The notes beneath the pieces were generated by a model, which saw only the letters and a list, made by a program, of their open reading frames with translations, had not been told where the DNA came from and did not search any database. From Allokutzneria sp. NRRL B-24872 (GTDB lineage Bacteria > Actinomycetota > Actinomycetes > Mycobacteriales > Pseudonocardiaceae): a stretch of 51,557 nucleotides of DNA. This document shows, piece after piece, positions 17,689-26,737 of this stretch. The translations under genes and the position numbers were made by a program. Location of the stretch: assembly GCF_002155965.1 (NCBI RefSeq), contig NZ_MUMH01000118.1:1-51557 (forward strand), given 5' to 3'. Within the stretch, counting starts at the first letter, position 1. The number at the start of each line of letters is the position of its first letter.

Positions 17689-18849
17689 CTAGTAGGACTT
17701 CGGCAGTCCCAGGCTGTGCTGGGCGACGAAGTTGAGGATCATCTCCCGGCTGATCGGAGCGATCCGCGCCACGCGTGCGGCGGCCCAGAGCGTGCCGACG
17801 CCGTACTCCGTGGCCATGCCGTTGCCGCCGTGGGTCTGCACGGCGGTGTCCACCGCGTTGATCACGGCCTCGCCCGCCGCGTACTTCGCGATGTTGGCCG
17901 CCTCCGCCGCGCTCGCGTCGTCGGAGTCATAGGCCCACGCCGCGCGCTGCACCGCCAGCCGTGCCAGTTCCAGTTCCACGTGCGCCTTGGCCAACGGGTG
18001 CGCGATCGCCTGGTGCGTGCCGATCGGGTCACCCCACACGGTCCTGGTGCGCGCGTACTCGTTGGCCTTGCCGAGCGCGTGCCTGCCGATCCCGGTGGCG
18101 TACGCCGCGACGGTGATCCGCTCCGGGTTGAGCCCGGCGAACAACGCGGCCAGCCCCGCGTCCTCGCCGCCGACCAGGGCGTCGCCCGGGAGCTTCACGT
18201 CGTCGAAGAACAGCGTGTACTGCCGCTCCGGCGAGGTGATCTCCATCGAGATCTCGTGCCGCTCGTAGCCCGGCGCGTCGGTCGGCACGATGAACATCGC
18301 GGGCCGCGGCTTGCCGGTCCGCGCGTCCTCGATGCGGGCGACCACCAGCGTCGCGTCGGTCTCGTCGACGCCGGAGATGTAGTACTTCCGCCCGCTCAAC
18401 CGCCAGCCGTCGCCGTCGCCGTCGCGCCGCGCGGTCGTGGTGATGTTGTGCGCGTTGGAGCCGGCGTCCGGTTCGGTGATCGCGAAGGACATCCTCGTGG
18501 AACCGTCGGCGAATCCGGGCAGCCAGGTCTTGCGCTGCTCCTCCGTCCCGGACTTGGCGATCACCGTCGCGGCGATCGCCGGGGAGACCACGATCAGCAG
18601 CAGCGGACAGCCGCCCGCCGCAAGCTCCTCGCACACGATGGCCAGTTCGGTGATCCCGCCGCCCCCGCCGCCGTAGCGCTCGGGGACCGCGACGCCGAGG
18701 TAGCCGAGCTGTCCCGCCTCGCGCCACAACTCGTCGGTGCGCTCACCGCGCTTGGCCCTCTCCACCCAGTAGCCGTGGCCGTACTTGGCGGCCAGCGCGG
18801 CGACAGCGGCCCGTAACGCCCGCTGTTCGTCGGTCTCGCGGAAATCCAC
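17689..18849 (-). CDS. Acyl-CoA dehydrogenase, last gene of the Atu-like operon
   Basis: 386 aa, complete acyl-CoA dehydrogenase with FAD segments FAITEPDAGSNAHN and YYISGVDETD. The classical catalytic Glu of the YEGT loop is absent (the C-terminus reads IAPISREMILNF), but Glu243 in NPERITVAA sits where isovaleryl-CoA and long-chain dehydrogenases carry their base, so the enzyme is probably active with that geometry. It likely makes the 2,3-double bond in a branched acyl-CoA. Its GTG overlaps the biotin carboxylase stop by one base (TAGTG), which makes it the terminal gene of a seven-gene unit. Confidence 0.88.
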   Translation of the reverse strand: MDFRETDEQRALRAAVAALAAKYGHGYWVERAKRGERTDELWREAGQLGYLGVAVPERYGGGGGGITELAIVCEELAAGGCPLLLIVVSPAIAATVIAKSGTEEQRKTWLPGFADGSTRMSFAITEPDAGSNAHNITTTARRDGDGDGWRLSGRKYYISGVDETDATLVVARIEDARTGKPRPAMFIVPTDAPGYERHEISMEITSPERQYTLFFDDVKLPGDALVGGEDAGLAALFAGLNPERITVAAYATGIGRHALGKANEYARTRTVWGDPIGTHQAIAHPLAKAHVELELARLAVQRAAWAYDSDDASAAEAANIAKYAAGEAVINAVDTAVQTHGGNGMATEYGVGTLWAAARVARIAPISREMILNFVAQHSLGLPKSY

Positions 18850-20801
18850 TACCCCTCCTCAACGCCGACAGGAACTCCGACAACGGCGAGCACGGTGCCG
18901 GCCTCCACCTGCTCGCCCACCTCGACCTCGATCACCTCGACCACACCAGCGCCCGGGGCACGCACCGAGTGCCGCATCTTCATGGCTTCCAACACGATCA
19001 GCTCCGCGCCCGCCTCGACGCGCTGGCCCGCTTCGGCGACCACGTCGACCACCGTCGCCGGCATCGGCGCGAGCAGCGAGCCCTCCGCGATCGTTTCGGC
19101 GGGATCGGCGAAGCGCGGCATCCGTTGCAGCGCAACCGATCCCAGATCGGAATCGACGAAGACCCGGTCTCCGTAGGCAGCGACGTGGAAAGTCCGTCGC
19201 ACACCGGCCACATCGAAAGTAGCTCGATTCTCCGTGCTGTCAAACAGGACCACGTCCTCCTCGCCGAGCAGCCGCCCCCGCTCCATCCGGTAGGCGATCT
19301 CGACCTCACCACGCGATCCGGCGAATCTCTTGCGCTGCAACTGAGAAGGCAGGTTGCGCCAACCGGGTGGAATCGCCGGATGGGTCCCGCGATCGGCGCT
19401 GGTCCCGGCGACAGCGGCGGCCAGAGCGGACAGTCGCTCTGTGCGATTTTCACCCAGGCGCACCACCACCCGATTGGTTTCGAGGAAAGAAGTGTCGATT
19501 TCCCCTGCTACAAATTCCTTGTGCCGCAAGACATCGACAAGAAGATCACGATTGGTCGCCGGACCGTGCAGCCGCGCTCCGGCCAACGCCGAGGCGAGCC
19601 GCCTGGCCGCGGCGACCCGGGTCGGCGCCCACGCGATCACCTTCGCCAGCATCGGGTCGTAGTGCGTCCCGACCACCGAACCGCTCTCCACGCCGGAGTC
19701 CAGCCGCAGCCCGTGGTCGGACGAACCCACGCCGAACTCGACGTCCACTGTGGACAGTTCGAACCTGTGCAGGGTCCCGCTCTGCGGGCGCCAGTCCGCG
19801 GCGGGGTCCTCCGCGTAGAGCCGCACCTCGATCGCGTGACCACGCGGGACCGGCGGTTCAGCGGGCAGTCGCGCGCCCTCGGCGATCTCCAGCTGGGCGC
19901 GGACCAGGTCGACGCCGGTGACGCACTCGGTCACCGGGTGCTCAACCTGGAGCCGGGTGTTGGTCTCCAGGAAGAAGAAATCTCCCTTGGGGGACAACAT
20001 GAACTCGACGGTCCCCGCGCCCACGTAGTCGATCGCGCGCGCCGCCGCCACCGCGGCCGAGCACAGTGCCGCGCGCAGGTCCGCGTCGACCGCGGGCGAG
20101 GGCGATTCCTCGACGACCTTCTGGTAGCGGCGCTGGATCGAGCACTCCCGCTCGCCGAGCGCCCACACGGTGCCGTGCCGGTCGGCGAGCACCTGGACCT
20201 CGATGTGCCTGCCGCGCTCCAGGTACGGCTCGCAGAAGACGGTGTCGTCGCCGAAGGCGCTGGCCGCTTCGGCGCGGGCGGAGCGCACTGCCTCGTCGAG
20301 CGCGTCGAGGGAGCGCACGATCCGCATGCCGCGACCGCCGCCCCCGGCCGATGCCTTCACCAGAACGGGAAGATCGGTGTCGGTGACCGCGTCCGGGGCC
20401 AGCTCCGGCAGCACGGGCACCCCGGCTTCGGCCATCAGGCGCTTCGCGGCGACCTTGGAGCCCATGGCCTCGATCGCCGCCGGCTCCGGCCCGACCCACG
20501 TCAGGCCCGCGTCCTGGACAGCGCGCGCGAACTCGGCGTTCTCGGACAGGAACCCGTACCCGGGGTGCACCGCGTCGGCCTCCGCATCACGGGCAGCGCC
20601 GATCAGCAGGTCACTCCGGAGGTAGGTGTCCGAGGGAGCGGCACCGGGCAGGCGCACGGCCACGTCCGCCTCCCGCACGTACGGGGAATCGGCGTCGGGG
20701 TCGGAGAACACCGCCACGGTCCGGATGCCGAGCACCCGGCAGGTCGAGATCACCCGGCGGGCGATCTCGCCCCGGTTGGCGATCAGCAGGCTGGAGATCA
20801 C
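18849..20801 (-). CDS. Acyl-CoA carboxylase alpha subunit (biotin carboxylase + BCCP)
   Basis: 650 aa. Biotin carboxylase domain with ANRGEIARRVI at the N-terminus, HPGYGFLSEN, the ATP-grasp glycine loop KASAGGGGRGM at about 149-159 and FMLSPKGDFFFLETN. The C-terminal biotinyl domain has Lys608 in LEAMKMRHS. With the next upstream gene (beta subunit, 9 bp away with GGAG between) it forms a two-subunit carboxylase like MCC, GCC (AtuC/AtuF) or PCC. The context with AtuA and branched-chain dehydrogenases favours a 3-methylcrotonyl or geranyl-type substrate, but the sequence seen here cannot separate these. Confidence 0.93.
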   Translation of the reverse strand: MISSLLIANRGEIARRVISTCRVLGIRTVAVFSDPDADSPYVREADVAVRLPGAAPSDTYLRSDLLIGAARDAEADAVHPGYGFLSENAEFARAVQDAGLTWVGPEPAAIEAMGSKVAAKRLMAEAGVPVLPELAPDAVTDTDLPVLVKASAGGGGRGMRIVRSLDALDEAVRSARAEAASAFGDDTVFCEPYLERGRHIEVQVLADRHGTVWALGERECSIQRRYQKVVEESPSPAVDADLRAALCSAAVAAARAIDYVGAGTVEFMLSPKGDFFFLETNTRLQVEHPVTECVTGVDLVRAQLEIAEGARLPAEPPVPRGHAIEVRLYAEDPAADWRPQSGTLHRFELSTVDVEFGVGSSDHGLRLDSGVESGSVVGTHYDPMLAKVIAWAPTRVAAARRLASALAGARLHGPATNRDLLVDVLRHKEFVAGEIDTSFLETNRVVVRLGENRTERLSALAAAVAGTSADRGTHPAIPPGWRNLPSQLQRKRFAGSRGEVEIAYRMERGRLLGEEDVVLFDSTENRATFDVAGVRRTFHVAAYGDRVFVDSDLGSVALQRMPRFADPAETIAEGSLLAPMPATVVDVVAEAGQRVEAGAELIVLEAMKMRHSVRAPGAGVVEVIEVEVGEQVEAGTVLAVVGVPVGVEEG

Positions 20802-20810
20802 TGCCGCTCC

Positions 20811-22409
20811 TCACATCCGGAACACGCCGTACCGCTCGGCACCGCGAACCTCACCGCTGTGGATCGCGGAGAGGCAGATGCCGAGAACGGTCCTGGTGTC
20901 CCTGGGGTCGATCACGCCGTCGTCGTAGAGGCGCCCGGACAGGAAGGGCGCGAGGGACTGCTCCTCGATCTGCTGCTCGACCATGGCCCGCAGCCCCGAA
21001 TCGGCCTGCTCGTCGTAGGGCTGGCCCTTGGCGGCCGCGGCCTGCCGGGCGACGATCGAGAGCACTCCGGCCAGCTGGGCCGGGCCCATCACCGCGGACT
21101 TCGCGTTGGGCCAGGTGAACAGGAAGCGGGGGTCGTAGGCCCTGCCGCACATGCCGTAGTTGCCAGCGCCGTAGGAAGCGCCCATCACCACGGTGAGGTG
21201 CGGGACCGTGCTGTTGGACACCGCGTTGATCATCATCGCGCCGTGCTTGATGATCCCGGCCTGCTCGTAGTCCTTGCCGACCATGTAGCCGGTGGTGTTC
21301 TGCAGGAACAGCAGGGGCGTGTCCGAGGCGTTGGCGAGCTGGATGAACTGCGTCGCCTTCTGCGCCTCCGCGCTGAACAGCACGCCCCGGGCGTTGGCCA
21401 GGACACCGACGGGATAGCCGTGCAGCGAGGCCCATCCGGTGATCAGGCTGGTGCCGTAGGAGGGCTTGAACTCGTCGAAGTCCGAGCCGTCGACCAAGCG
21501 CGCGATCACCTCGCGCGGGTCGAACGGCTCGCGCAGGTCGGTCGGCACGATGCCGAGCAGTTCCTCGGGGTCGTGCACCGGCTCAGCGACCGGCGACGTC
21601 GGTCCTGGGCCGTGCTTGCGCCAGTTCAGCCGGGCGATGACGCGGCGGCCGATGCGCAGCGCGTCCTGCTCGTCCTCGGCGAGGAAGTCGGCCAGCCCCG
21701 AGGTCCTGGCGTGCATCTCGGCGCCGCCGAGCGACTCGTCGTCGGACTCCTCGCCGGTGGCCATCTTCACCAGCGGCGGTCCGCCGAGGAAGACCTTGGC
21801 CCGCTCCTTGACCATCACCACGTAGTCGCTCATGCCGGGCACGTAGGCGCCGCCGGCGGTGGAGTTGCCGAAGACGAGGGTCACCGTGGGCACCCGCGCC
21901 GCCGACGCCCTGGTGAGGTCGCGGAAGAGCCTGCCGCCCGGGATGAAGATCTCGCTCTGGCTCGGCAGGTCGGCTCCGCCGGACTCCACGAGGTTGACCA
22001 CCGGCAGCCGGTTCGCCATGGCGATATCGGTGGCGCGGAAGGTCTTGCGCAGCGTCCACGGGTTGCTGGCGCCACCGCGCACCGTCGGGTCGTTGGCGAC
22101 GATCAGGCACTCGACACCGGAGATCACGCCGATCCCGGTGACCAGGCTCGCGCCCACCGCGTAGTCGGTGCCCCAGCCCGCGAGCGGGGACAGCTCCAGG
22201 AAGGCGGAGTCCTCGTCGACCAGCAGCTCGATGCGTTCCCTCGGCAGCATCTTCCCGCGCTCGTGGTGCCGCTCGACGTACTTCTGCCCACCGCCCGCCA
22301 GCGCCTTGGCGTGCTCGGCGGCCAACTCGTCGAGCTTGGTCAGCATCGCGGCGCGGCGTTCCCGGTGCTCGGGGTCACGTGTGTCCACTGTGGACTTGAG
22401 AACGGTCAC
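20811..22409 (-). CDS. Acyl-CoA carboxylase beta subunit (carboxyltransferase)
   Basis: 532 aa from GTG 22409, the usual length for MccB/AtuC-like subunits. Carboxyltransferase signatures: VNLVESGGADLPSQSE, FGNSTAGGAYVPGMSDY, FLQNTTGYMVG and GASYGAGNYGMCGRAYDPRF. The AGGAYVPGMSDY and GYMVG forms are those of the methylcrotonyl/geranyl-CoA carboxylase group more than of propionyl-CoA carboxylase. The start overlaps the upstream dehydrogenase stop (GTGA). It transfers carboxyl from biotin on the alpha subunit to the acyl-CoA. Confidence 0.93.
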   Translation of the reverse strand: MTVLKSTVDTRDPEHRERRAAMLTKLDELAAEHAKALAGGGQKYVERHHERGKMLPRERIELLVDEDSAFLELSPLAGWGTDYAVGASLVTGIGVISGVECLIVANDPTVRGGASNPWTLRKTFRATDIAMANRLPVVNLVESGGADLPSQSEIFIPGGRLFRDLTRASAARVPTVTLVFGNSTAGGAYVPGMSDYVVMVKERAKVFLGGPPLVKMATGEESDDESLGGAEMHARTSGLADFLAEDEQDALRIGRRVIARLNWRKHGPGPTSPVAEPVHDPEELLGIVPTDLREPFDPREVIARLVDGSDFDEFKPSYGTSLITGWASLHGYPVGVLANARGVLFSAEAQKATQFIQLANASDTPLLFLQNTTGYMVGKDYEQAGIIKHGAMMINAVSNSTVPHLTVVMGASYGAGNYGMCGRAYDPRFLFTWPNAKSAVMGPAQLAGVLSIVARQAAAAKGQPYDEQADSGLRAMVEQQIEEQSLAPFLSGRLYDDGVIDPRDTRTVLGICLSAIHSGEVRGAERYGVFRM

Positions 22410-23548
22410 GCCGTGTACCCCATCCGCCGTGCGGCGAGGTCCGCGAGCACTTCGCTGGCCCCACCACCGATGCCCAGAATCCTGGAGTCCCGGTAATGCC
22501 TCTCCACCTCGGCCTCCCGCATGTACCCGAAGCCGCCGTGCAGCTGCACGGCCGCGTCCACCACGAAGTCGCACGCCCGCACGGCGGCGTTCTTCGCCAT
22601 GCACACCCGCGCGACGACCTCCTCGCCCGCCGCGACGGCCAGCACCACGGAGCGCACGTAGGTCCTGGCGAGCTCGATCTGCTGGGTCATCTCCACCAGC
22701 TGGTGCCGGACGAGCTGGCGACTGACCAGCGGTCTGCCGAACGTCGAGCGGTCGCGCACCCACGCCAGCGTCAGCTCCAGGCAGCGTTCCGCGGTCGCGT
22801 ACGCCTGCACGGCCAGGCTCAGCCGCTCCACCTGGAACTGCCGCATGAGGTGCGCGAAACCGCTGTCCTGCGCGCCGACGAGGTTCCGCACCGGCACCCG
22901 AGCGTCCACAAAGGACAGTTCAGCCGTGTCCGAGCAGTGCCAGCCCATCTTCTCCAGACGGCGGCTGACCGTGAAGCCCGGCGTGTCGCGTTCCACCACC
23001 AGCAGGCTCACCCCGCCGTAGCCGGGCTCGCCCGTCCGGACCGCGGTGGTGACGAAGTCGGCGCGCGCCCCGGAAGTGATGTAGGTCTTGGCGCCGTTCA
23101 CGATGAAGTGGTCCCCGTCGCGCACGGCGCGCGTGCGCAGGGCGGCCACGTCGGAGCCGCCGTCCGGCTCGGTCACGGCGAGAGCGCCGATCAGCTCACC
23201 GGCCAGGGTCGGTCGCACGAAGCGGTCGACCAGCTCGGCACCACCGGCGTCCACGATGTGCGGCAACGCGATGCCGTGGGTGAACAGCGCCGCGACCAGG
23301 CCCGAGGAGCCGCCCGCGCGAATCAGCTCCTCGGTGACGACGGAGACGTCGACGAGGTCACCGCCCTCGCCGCCGACCTCCTCGTCGAACCCGATGCCGA
23401 GCAGGCCCGCCCTCGCCGCCTCGGCGTGCAGGGCACGGGGCACCTCACCGAGGCGCTCCCAGTCCGCCAGGTGCGGGCGCACCTCTCGCTCCACAAAGGC
23501 CCGGACGGAATCCCGAAGTGCTTGCCGTTCAGGGGTTTCGAAGCTCAT
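22406..23548 (-). CDS. Acyl-CoA dehydrogenase (AtuD-like)
   Basis: 380 aa. FAD/substrate segments ALAVTEPDGGSDVAAL and YITSGARADFV; C-terminal LHGGFGYMREAEVERHYRD. The loop that holds the classical catalytic Glu reads GIGGGASEV, so that Glu is missing, while QVERLSL carries Glu at the isovaleryl-CoA dehydrogenase position. The same IGGG pattern is, to my knowledge, seen in citronellyl-CoA dehydrogenase AtuD. It overlaps AtuA upstream (ATGA; AAGGAG 4 nt before the ATG) and the carboxyltransferase downstream. It probably desaturates a citronellyl- or isovaleryl-like CoA ahead of carboxylation. Confidence 0.9.
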   Translation of the reverse strand: MSFETPERQALRDSVRAFVEREVRPHLADWERLGEVPRALHAEAARAGLLGIGFDEEVGGEGGDLVDVSVVTEELIRAGGSSGLVAALFTHGIALPHIVDAGGAELVDRFVRPTLAGELIGALAVTEPDGGSDVAALRTRAVRDGDHFIVNGAKTYITSGARADFVTTAVRTGEPGYGGVSLLVVERDTPGFTVSRRLEKMGWHCSDTAELSFVDARVPVRNLVGAQDSGFAHLMRQFQVERLSLAVQAYATAERCLELTLAWVRDRSTFGRPLVSRQLVRHQLVEMTQQIELARTYVRSVVLAVAAGEEVVARVCMAKNAAVRACDFVVDAAVQLHGGFGYMREAEVERHYRDSRILGIGGGASEVLADLAARRMGYTA

Positions 23549-25248
23549 CGCGCTCCTTCCACCAACGAGACGGGGAGGTCGGCGACCCGGGCGCGGAGCC
23601 ATTCCCCGAGCGCCTTGGCCTGGGGATCGGACCGGGTCGAGGACGCGACACCCTCGCCGAGCAGTCCGCGCACCACGAAGTTCACCGCGCGCAGGTTCGG
23701 GAACTGGTGGCGCTCCACCTCCAGGCCCGACACCTCGGGCAGCAGGTGGCGAAGCCGGTCCACGGTGAGTTCGTGCACCAGCCACCGGAAACCCGCGTCC
23801 GACCGCGCCCACACCCCGAGGTTGGCGTCGCCGCCCTTGTCACCCGAGCGCGCGCCGAACAGCGTGCCCAGCGCGACGGCCGTCGTCGGCTCCGACGGTG
23901 ACGGCGGGATCTCGTCCTCCCAGGAAAGATCCCATTCCGGTTGGTCGTGGCCGGTATCGGCGATCTCGACGCGCGCGCCGCCGGGCAGCACCGCGACCTG
24001 CTGAACGTCTTCTCTGGCCACGTAACCGGCGCGGTACACCCCGAAGGGGGTGCCGTCCGCGGGTGGCGCGGTGACGTGGAAACCGGGGTAGGACGCCAGC
24101 GCGAGTTCGATCGCCGCACGGGAGAAACCCTTGGCCAGCCTGGGGTCTGAGGTCTTGATCGTGGCGTGCAGGAGGGCGCTCGCGGTCTCCTCGGTGTCGG
24201 CGTCGGCGTGGTCCGTGCGTGCCAACGTCCAGGTCAGCCCGTCCGCTCCGATAGCGGATTCCAGCTGTCCTCGAACGAGATCGGCCTTCGCCTCGACGTC
24301 GAGTCCGCACAGGACGAACGTGGTGGCGTTGCGCCAACCCCCGATCGTGTTCAGGCAGACCTTCAGCGTGGAGGGAGGTGGGAAACCGCGGACTCCGGCG
24401 ATGCGGACCCGGTCCGGGCCGTGCTGCGTGAGTTCGGCGGTGTCGAAGCGGGCCGTGACGTCCGGTCCCGCGTAGTTGGTGCCACCGATCTCGTAGAGCA
24501 GCTGCGCCGTCACGGTGTCCACGGTCACCGCTCCCCCGGTGCCCGGGTGCTTCGTGATCACCGAGCTGCCGTCGGCGTGCAGCTCGGCCACGGGGAACCC
24601 GGGGTGGGCGAGGTCGGCGATCTCGGTGAAGAACGAGTAGTTGCCCCCGGTGGCCTGGGTGCCACACTCCAGGACGTGGCCCGCCGCGGTCGCGCCGGCG
24701 AGCTGGTCCAGGTCTCGCGCGCTCCATCCGAAGTGCGCGATGGCGGGGCCGACCACCAGTGACGCGTCGGTGACCCGGCCGGTGACCACCACGTCCGCGC
24801 CCGCGCGCAGGCACTCGGCGATGCCCCACGCACCGAGGTAGGCGTTGGCGGTCAGTGGTTCGCCGAAGCCCAGCTCGGTGGCCCGCTCCCGCAGGTCGTC
24901 GCCCTCGACGTGGGCCACCGACACCGCGAGGCCGAGCCGCCGCACCAGCTCGCGCAGCGCGTCGGCCAGCCCTGCCGGGTTGAGGCCGCCCGCGTTGGCG
25001 ACGATCCGCACGCCCTTGTCCTTGGCCAGCCCCAGGTTGGCCTCCATCTGACGGAGGAAGGTCTTGGCGTAGCCCAGCTTCGGGTCCTTCATCCGGTCCC
25101 GGCCGAGGATGAGCATCGTCAGCTCGGCCAGGTAGTCCCCGGTGAGCACGTGCAGGGGGCCGCCGTCGAGCATCTCGCGCACCGCGTCGAAGCGGTCTCC
25201 GTAGAAACCGGAGGCGTTGCCGATCAGGAGAGGAGAACCAGCGCTCAT
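23545..25248 (-). CDS. AtuA-like protein (acyclic terpene utilisation, DUF1446)
   Basis: 567 aa. Begins LLIGNASGFYGDR, then GDYLAELTMLIL, VANAGGLNPAGL, DVVVTGRVTDASLV and TGGNYSF, the conserved blocks of the AtuA/DUF1446 family; a C-terminal domain with GTLFGARSGDKGGDANLGVW follows, as in fused AtuA proteins. AtuA is needed for growth on citronellol or geraniol in Pseudomonas, but its reaction is unknown. Here it sits in the middle of the coupled operon (ATGA overlaps on both sides), next to the dehydrogenase and carboxylase. This is the main reason to read the operon as degrading a methyl-branched isoprenoid-like acid. Confidence 0.88.
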   Translation of the reverse strand: MSAGSPLLIGNASGFYGDRFDAVREMLDGGPLHVLTGDYLAELTMLILGRDRMKDPKLGYAKTFLRQMEANLGLAKDKGVRIVANAGGLNPAGLADALRELVRRLGLAVSVAHVEGDDLRERATELGFGEPLTANAYLGAWGIAECLRAGADVVVTGRVTDASLVVGPAIAHFGWSARDLDQLAGATAAGHVLECGTQATGGNYSFFTEIADLAHPGFPVAELHADGSSVITKHPGTGGAVTVDTVTAQLLYEIGGTNYAGPDVTARFDTAELTQHGPDRVRIAGVRGFPPPSTLKVCLNTIGGWRNATTFVLCGLDVEAKADLVRGQLESAIGADGLTWTLARTDHADADTEETASALLHATIKTSDPRLAKGFSRAAIELALASYPGFHVTAPPADGTPFGVYRAGYVAREDVQQVAVLPGGARVEIADTGHDQPEWDLSWEDEIPPSPSEPTTAVALGTLFGARSGDKGGDANLGVWARSDAGFRWLVHELTVDRLRHLLPEVSGLEVERHQFPNLRAVNFVVRGLLGEGVASSTRSDPQAKALGEWLRARVADLPVSLVEGAR

Positions 25249-26036
25249 GAGAACTGCCCCGCCTTCCGGCCGCCCCCGGGAGGTCCGGCGAACGCCTGCG
25301 CGATGCCGAGCCAGGTGCGCGCCACCTCGCCGGTCGCGGTCACGTCGAGGTCATCGAGGTGGCGCCGCTGGGTGACGAGCAGGCAGAAGTCCAGTGCGGA
25401 ACCGGTGACCCGCTGCTCCGCGTCCTCCGGTCCCCAGGACCAGAGCGTGCCCTCGGGTCCGGTCAGCTCCACCCTGACCGGGTCCTCGGGTGCGGTCGTT
25501 CCGTTGACCTGGAAGGCGAATCCCCTCGTGCGCACGCCCAGGTGCGCGATGTGCCGCAGGCGGGTGGTGGGGCGGCGGGTGGCGCCGAGCGCGTCGGCGA
25601 CGTCCTGGCCGTGCGCCCAGGTCTCCATGATCCGCGCGGTCGCCATGGACAGCGGCTTCATCGGTGGGCCGAACCACGGCAGTTTCGCGGTGGGGTCGGC
25701 GAGGGCGAGCGCCGCGGTCAGCTCGCTGCGGCCGCGGCGCCACCGGCGGAGCAGTTCCGCCGGGTGCTCGGTCGTGCCCTCGGTGGCCCCGGCCTCCACG
25801 AAGGCGGTCGGGTCGGCCAGGGCACCGCTGAGTTCGGCGGTGAACGCCTCCGGGTCGCGGATGGACAGCACCGACAGCCGGTCCGTCCACGCCAGGTGCG
25901 AGACCTGGTGCGCGACGGTCCAGCCCTCGGCGGGTGTCGGCGCACGCCAGCCGCGGTCGTCGAGCCCGGCGACCAGGGCGTCGAGCTCGTCCCCCTCGGC
26001 GCGCAGGTCGGCCGACAGGGCGATCAGGTCCGTCAT
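25245..26036 (-). CDS. TIGR03084-type metal-binding protein (DinB/MDMPI fold)
   Basis: 263 aa. The N-terminal helical bundle has EGWTVAHQVSHLAWTD (two His), a conserved ETWAHGQDVADALG with Glu and His, and a C-terminal domain ending GIAQAFAGPPGGGRK. This is the TIGR03084 group of the mycothiol-dependent maleylpyruvate isomerase / DinB superfamily, where three residues of the bundle bind a divalent metal. The function in this group is not established; a mycothiol-dependent step is a reasonable guess. It overlaps TetR upstream and AtuA downstream by ATGA junctions. Confidence 0.82.
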   Translation of the reverse strand: MTDLIALSADLRAEGDELDALVAGLDDRGWRAPTPAEGWTVAHQVSHLAWTDRLSVLSIRDPEAFTAELSGALADPTAFVEAGATEGTTEHPAELLRRWRRGRSELTAALALADPTAKLPWFGPPMKPLSMATARIMETWAHGQDVADALGATRRPTTRLRHIAHLGVRTRGFAFQVNGTTAPEDPVRVELTGPEGTLWSWGPEDAEQRVTGSALDFCLLVTQRRHLDDLDVTATGEVARTWLGIAQAFAGPPGGGRKAGQFS

Positions 26037-26686
26037 CGGTTCCCCTCGTGGTCGGTGCGCTCACGCGCGGTGGCCAGTTCGCGGTCGAGCGTCCGCGCCC
26101 AGCCCTGGACGATGCGCTCGCGGCGGCGGGAGTCGTCGGCGAGCTGGGCGGCCAGCGCCAGCCCTCGGGCGAGGTCGAGCGTGGTCTGCACGGCCAGTCG
26201 CACCTCGGCGTCGGAGTCGTCGACGCCGAGCAGTTCCACCGCGAGCCGGTGGGTCTCCCGGCCGAGGCGGGTCTGGAGCGGGAGCACGACCTCGTGCAGC
26301 TCGGCGTCGGTGCGCGCGGCCACCCAGAGCTCCAGTGCGGCGGTGAACAGCGGGCTGGCGAAGAAGTCAGCGATCAGGCCGACCACGGCGACGGTGCGCC
26401 CCTCGGTGCCGCTGATCTCGGCGGCGCGGGCGCGGAGCACCTGCACGCTCTCGGCGCCGACGTGCTCGACGGCCGCGGTGACCAGCTCCGCCCGGGTCGG
26501 GAAGTGGTGCAGCTGGGCACCGCGCGACACCCCGGCGCGCTCGGCGACCAGCGTCGTGGTGGTGCCCGCCCAGCCCCGCTCCACGAGGCACTCGACGGTG
26601 GCGGCCATGAGCTTTCTGCGGGTTTCCCGGCTGCGGTCGGCCTGACGCTGCCGGGTGGTCGCGGGTGTCGTCGCGGTCTCGGGCAC
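26033..26686 (-). CDS. TetR-family regulator, first gene of the Atu-like operon
   Basis: 217 aa from GTG 26686. HTH: RETRRKLMAATVECLVERGW, then TTTTLVAERAGVSRGAQLHHF. A longer form from TTG 26713 is open, but that codon lies inside the palindromic operator, and GGTGAG stands at a suitable distance before the GTG, so the shorter form is preferred. As first gene of the operon, with a 34-bp palindrome directly upstream, it is most simply an autoregulated repressor relieved by a pathway acyl-CoA. Confidence 0.88.
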   Translation of the reverse strand: MPETATTPATTRQRQADRSRETRRKLMAATVECLVERGWAGTTTTLVAERAGVSRGAQLHHFPTRAELVTAAVEHVGAESVQVLRARAAEISGTEGRTVAVVGLIADFFASPLFTAALELWVAARTDAELHEVVLPLQTRLGRETHRLAVELLGVDDSDAEVRLAVQTTLDLARGLALAAQLADDSRRRERIVQGWARTLDRELATARERTDHEGNR

Positions 26687-26703
26687 GAGCCGAGTCTCAC
26701 CAC

Positions 26704-26737
26704 GAACTAACAAACAGTCAAGCCTGCTTGTTAGTTC
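26704..26737. promoter_or_regulatory. 34-bp palindromic operator of the Atu-like operon
   Basis: Two 14-nt arms (GAACTAACAAACAG and CTGCTTGTTAGTTC) match at 13 of 14 positions around a 6-nt centre (TCAAGC). The CTAACAA...TTGTTAG core is a typical TetR-family site. It starts 17 bp upstream of the GTG of the TetR gene, where bound repressor would block the operon promoter. Confidence 0.75.

Noticed and set aside
18969-22496. Very long plus-strand open frame (1175 codons) opposite the carboxylase genes
   Set aside because: Antisense shadow: the minus strand encodes complete BC-BCCP and CT subunits with all motifs; the plus translation has no recognisable domain.
26687-26713. TTG start at 26713 for the TetR gene
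   Set aside because: It would place the translation start inside the operator palindrome; the GTG at 26686 has a better upstream sequence.
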